A stretch of 5,572 nt of DNA, from the NCBI RefSeq assembly GCF_003248605.1, contig NZ_QFPF01000134.1, positions 1 through 5,572 of the forward strand. The letters run 5' to 3'. A model generated the notes under the pieces. That model was not told the origin of the DNA and did not search any database. It saw only the letters and a program-made list of their open reading frames with translations. The position numbers were made by a program, and so were the translations under genes. This document shows positions 4,909 to 5,572 of this stretch, in pieces. Position 1 is the first letter of the stretch. Every line of letters begins with the position of its first letter. Source of the stretch: Microbacterium sp. Lineage in GTDB: Bacteria > Actinomycetota > Actinomycetes > Actinomycetales > Microbacteriaceae.

Positions 4909-5572
4909 TCACGCCGCCTCGATGTCTTCGTCGTCGAGGAAGACAAGCGCAGGATCATCGCCCGCTCCATCGTCGGTCGCGAGCAACGAGGTATCGGGAT
5001 TCACGCGGCGCAGAGTCCGCTCGAGAATTCCTGCTGGCCCCCGATCCACGGTGCGGTCGGGCTCGATGTAGTGCCCTTCGGTGATCGCGGTCGATCCGTG
5101 TCCCAGGAAGGTGGCGGCAGCATCGGCGCTCGCCCCGCGCGCGATGACTGTCGCACCGGTTCGTCGATACCACCGAAGGGTGATCCCCTCCCCCGGGAGG
5201 TCCGCCAACTCGAGAAACGCGCGGAAGGTCCGTCGCACGTTGAAGGGGCTGAGAGGATTGCCCGCGCGATTGGCGAAGATCGTCCGTTGCGGGTTGTTGG
5301 TCGGGATGCCGGCAAGCCGTGCGCGAATCACGGCGGCTGCGAAGTCGGGGACGGCGATGCGCCGGATGGAGTGCTCGGTCTTGGGGTGGTCCTGCCTTAC
5401 CGCGCCGCTGCCGGTACGCAAGACGACCGTTCCTGTCACGGAGATCGTCATCCCGCCAGGAGCGTCGTCGACATCGCACACGCGGAGAGCGAGGCACTCG
5501 CCGATGCGCAGCGCGGTGCCGAGGAGTACTTCGATAATGTCCCGCACCTGACCGTCGGGCTTGGGCCCCTTG
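4909..5572 (-). CDS. tyrosine recombinase / phage-type integrase, N-terminus beyond right edge
   Basis: The reverse strand is open from the right edge to TGA 4911-4909, giving the last 220 residues or so, essentially the whole catalytic domain. Conserved positions can be read: the first Arg in TALRIGECLALR (codon 5508-5506), the beta-hairpin Lys in HPKTEHS (5382-5380), the second Arg in RWYRRTGAT (5166-5164), the FLGHGS motif (Gly-His at 5103-5098) and the nucleophile Tyr in EGHYIEP (5070-5068). The usual HxxR box reads R-W-Y-R, with Arg in the His position, as I recall from some actinobacterial integrases. About 50 residues follow the Tyr, ending in an acidic tail (LATDDGAGDDPALVFLDDED). The enzyme would integrate or excise an element by site-specific recombination. 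The SAM-like core-binding and arm-binding domains, the gene start and any attachment site are off-window. A GTG at 5547 is an internal codon, not the start, because homologous sequence continues upstream. Confidence 0.95.
   Translation of the reverse strand, partial: KGPKPDGQVRDIIEVLLGTALRIGECLALRVCDVDDAPGGMTISVTGTVVLRTGSGAVRQDHPKTEHSIRRIAVPDFAAAVIRARLAGIPTNNPQRTIFANRAGNPLSPFNVRRTFRAFLELADLPGEGITLRWYRRTGATVIARGASADAAATFLGHGSTAITEGHYIEPDRTVDRGPAGILERTLRRVNPDTSLLATDDGAGDDPALVFLDDEDIEAA

Noticed and set aside
1690..5080. Frequent GCGATCGC / CGATCG palindromes
   Set aside because: They occur both within genes and between them and match the Asp/Ile/Arg codon use of GC-rich DNA; no regular spacing was seen.
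4251..5084. Rightward 277-codon open frame
   Set aside because: It runs antisense to the 91-aa gene and the recombinase and out of frame with the 93-aa gene, and its translation is Arg-rich with no recognisable domain.
4522..5114. Exact 12-bp match CCAGGAAGGTGG at 4522-4533 and 5103-5114, considered as attachment-site repeats
   Set aside because: About one such 12-mer pair is expected by chance in a window this size, and one copy lies inside the recombinase LGH-motif coding region.

Overview
The window is high-G+C bacterial DNA and most likely comes from an actinobacterium. Evidence: GC-rich third codon positions, GTG starts, start codons placed 6-8 nt behind a TAnnnT -10 box (a leaderless arrangement common in Actinobacteria), and a tyrosine recombinase of an actinobacterial-looking kind. 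A Microbacteriaceae host is my guess only. Both ends cut through genes, so this is an internal slice of a larger locus. The recombinase and the many small unfamiliar proteins suggest an integrated mobile element or genomic island.

Left part (1-3150), nuclease/defence-like cargo. A DUF262 (GmrSD N-terminal) protein runs leftward from 1041 and off the left edge. About 275 bases of divergent intergenic DNA separate it from a rightward 70-aa CxxC protein (1317-1529). Then comes a gene-poor stretch of about 360 bases holding a candidate terminator hairpin, a small inverted repeat and one possible 42-aa gene. A rightward 420-aa protein resembling the CoiA family (PD-(D/E)XK-type nuclease core behind a cysteine/histidine N-terminal module) fills 1888-3150.

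Right part (3284-5572), element-type genes. Reading leftward from the right edge, a tyrosine recombinase (N-terminus off-window) ends at 4909. A 93-aa rightward gene (4615-4896) converges on it with only 12 nt between stops. Divergent from that gene is a leftward, tightly overlapping set: a possible 26-aa leader peptide, a 91-aa acidic protein and a 322-aa Arg-rich helical repeat protein. The 91-aa stop and 322-aa start overlap as ATGAGTGA, so they are probably translationally coupled.

How it may work together: the recombinase probably moves the element. The DUF262 and CoiA-like proteins, each behind its own apparent leaderless promoter, are the best candidates for genome-defence cargo. Third-position base use differs between the two parts in the codons I counted (about one third A/T-ending on the left, about 15% in the leftward genes on the right), which suggests different origins. 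The joint function of the nuclease genes and the role of the small proteins are inference; the DUF262, CoiA-like and integrase calls rest on readable motifs. I saw no tRNA, rRNA, CRISPR array or insertion sequence.
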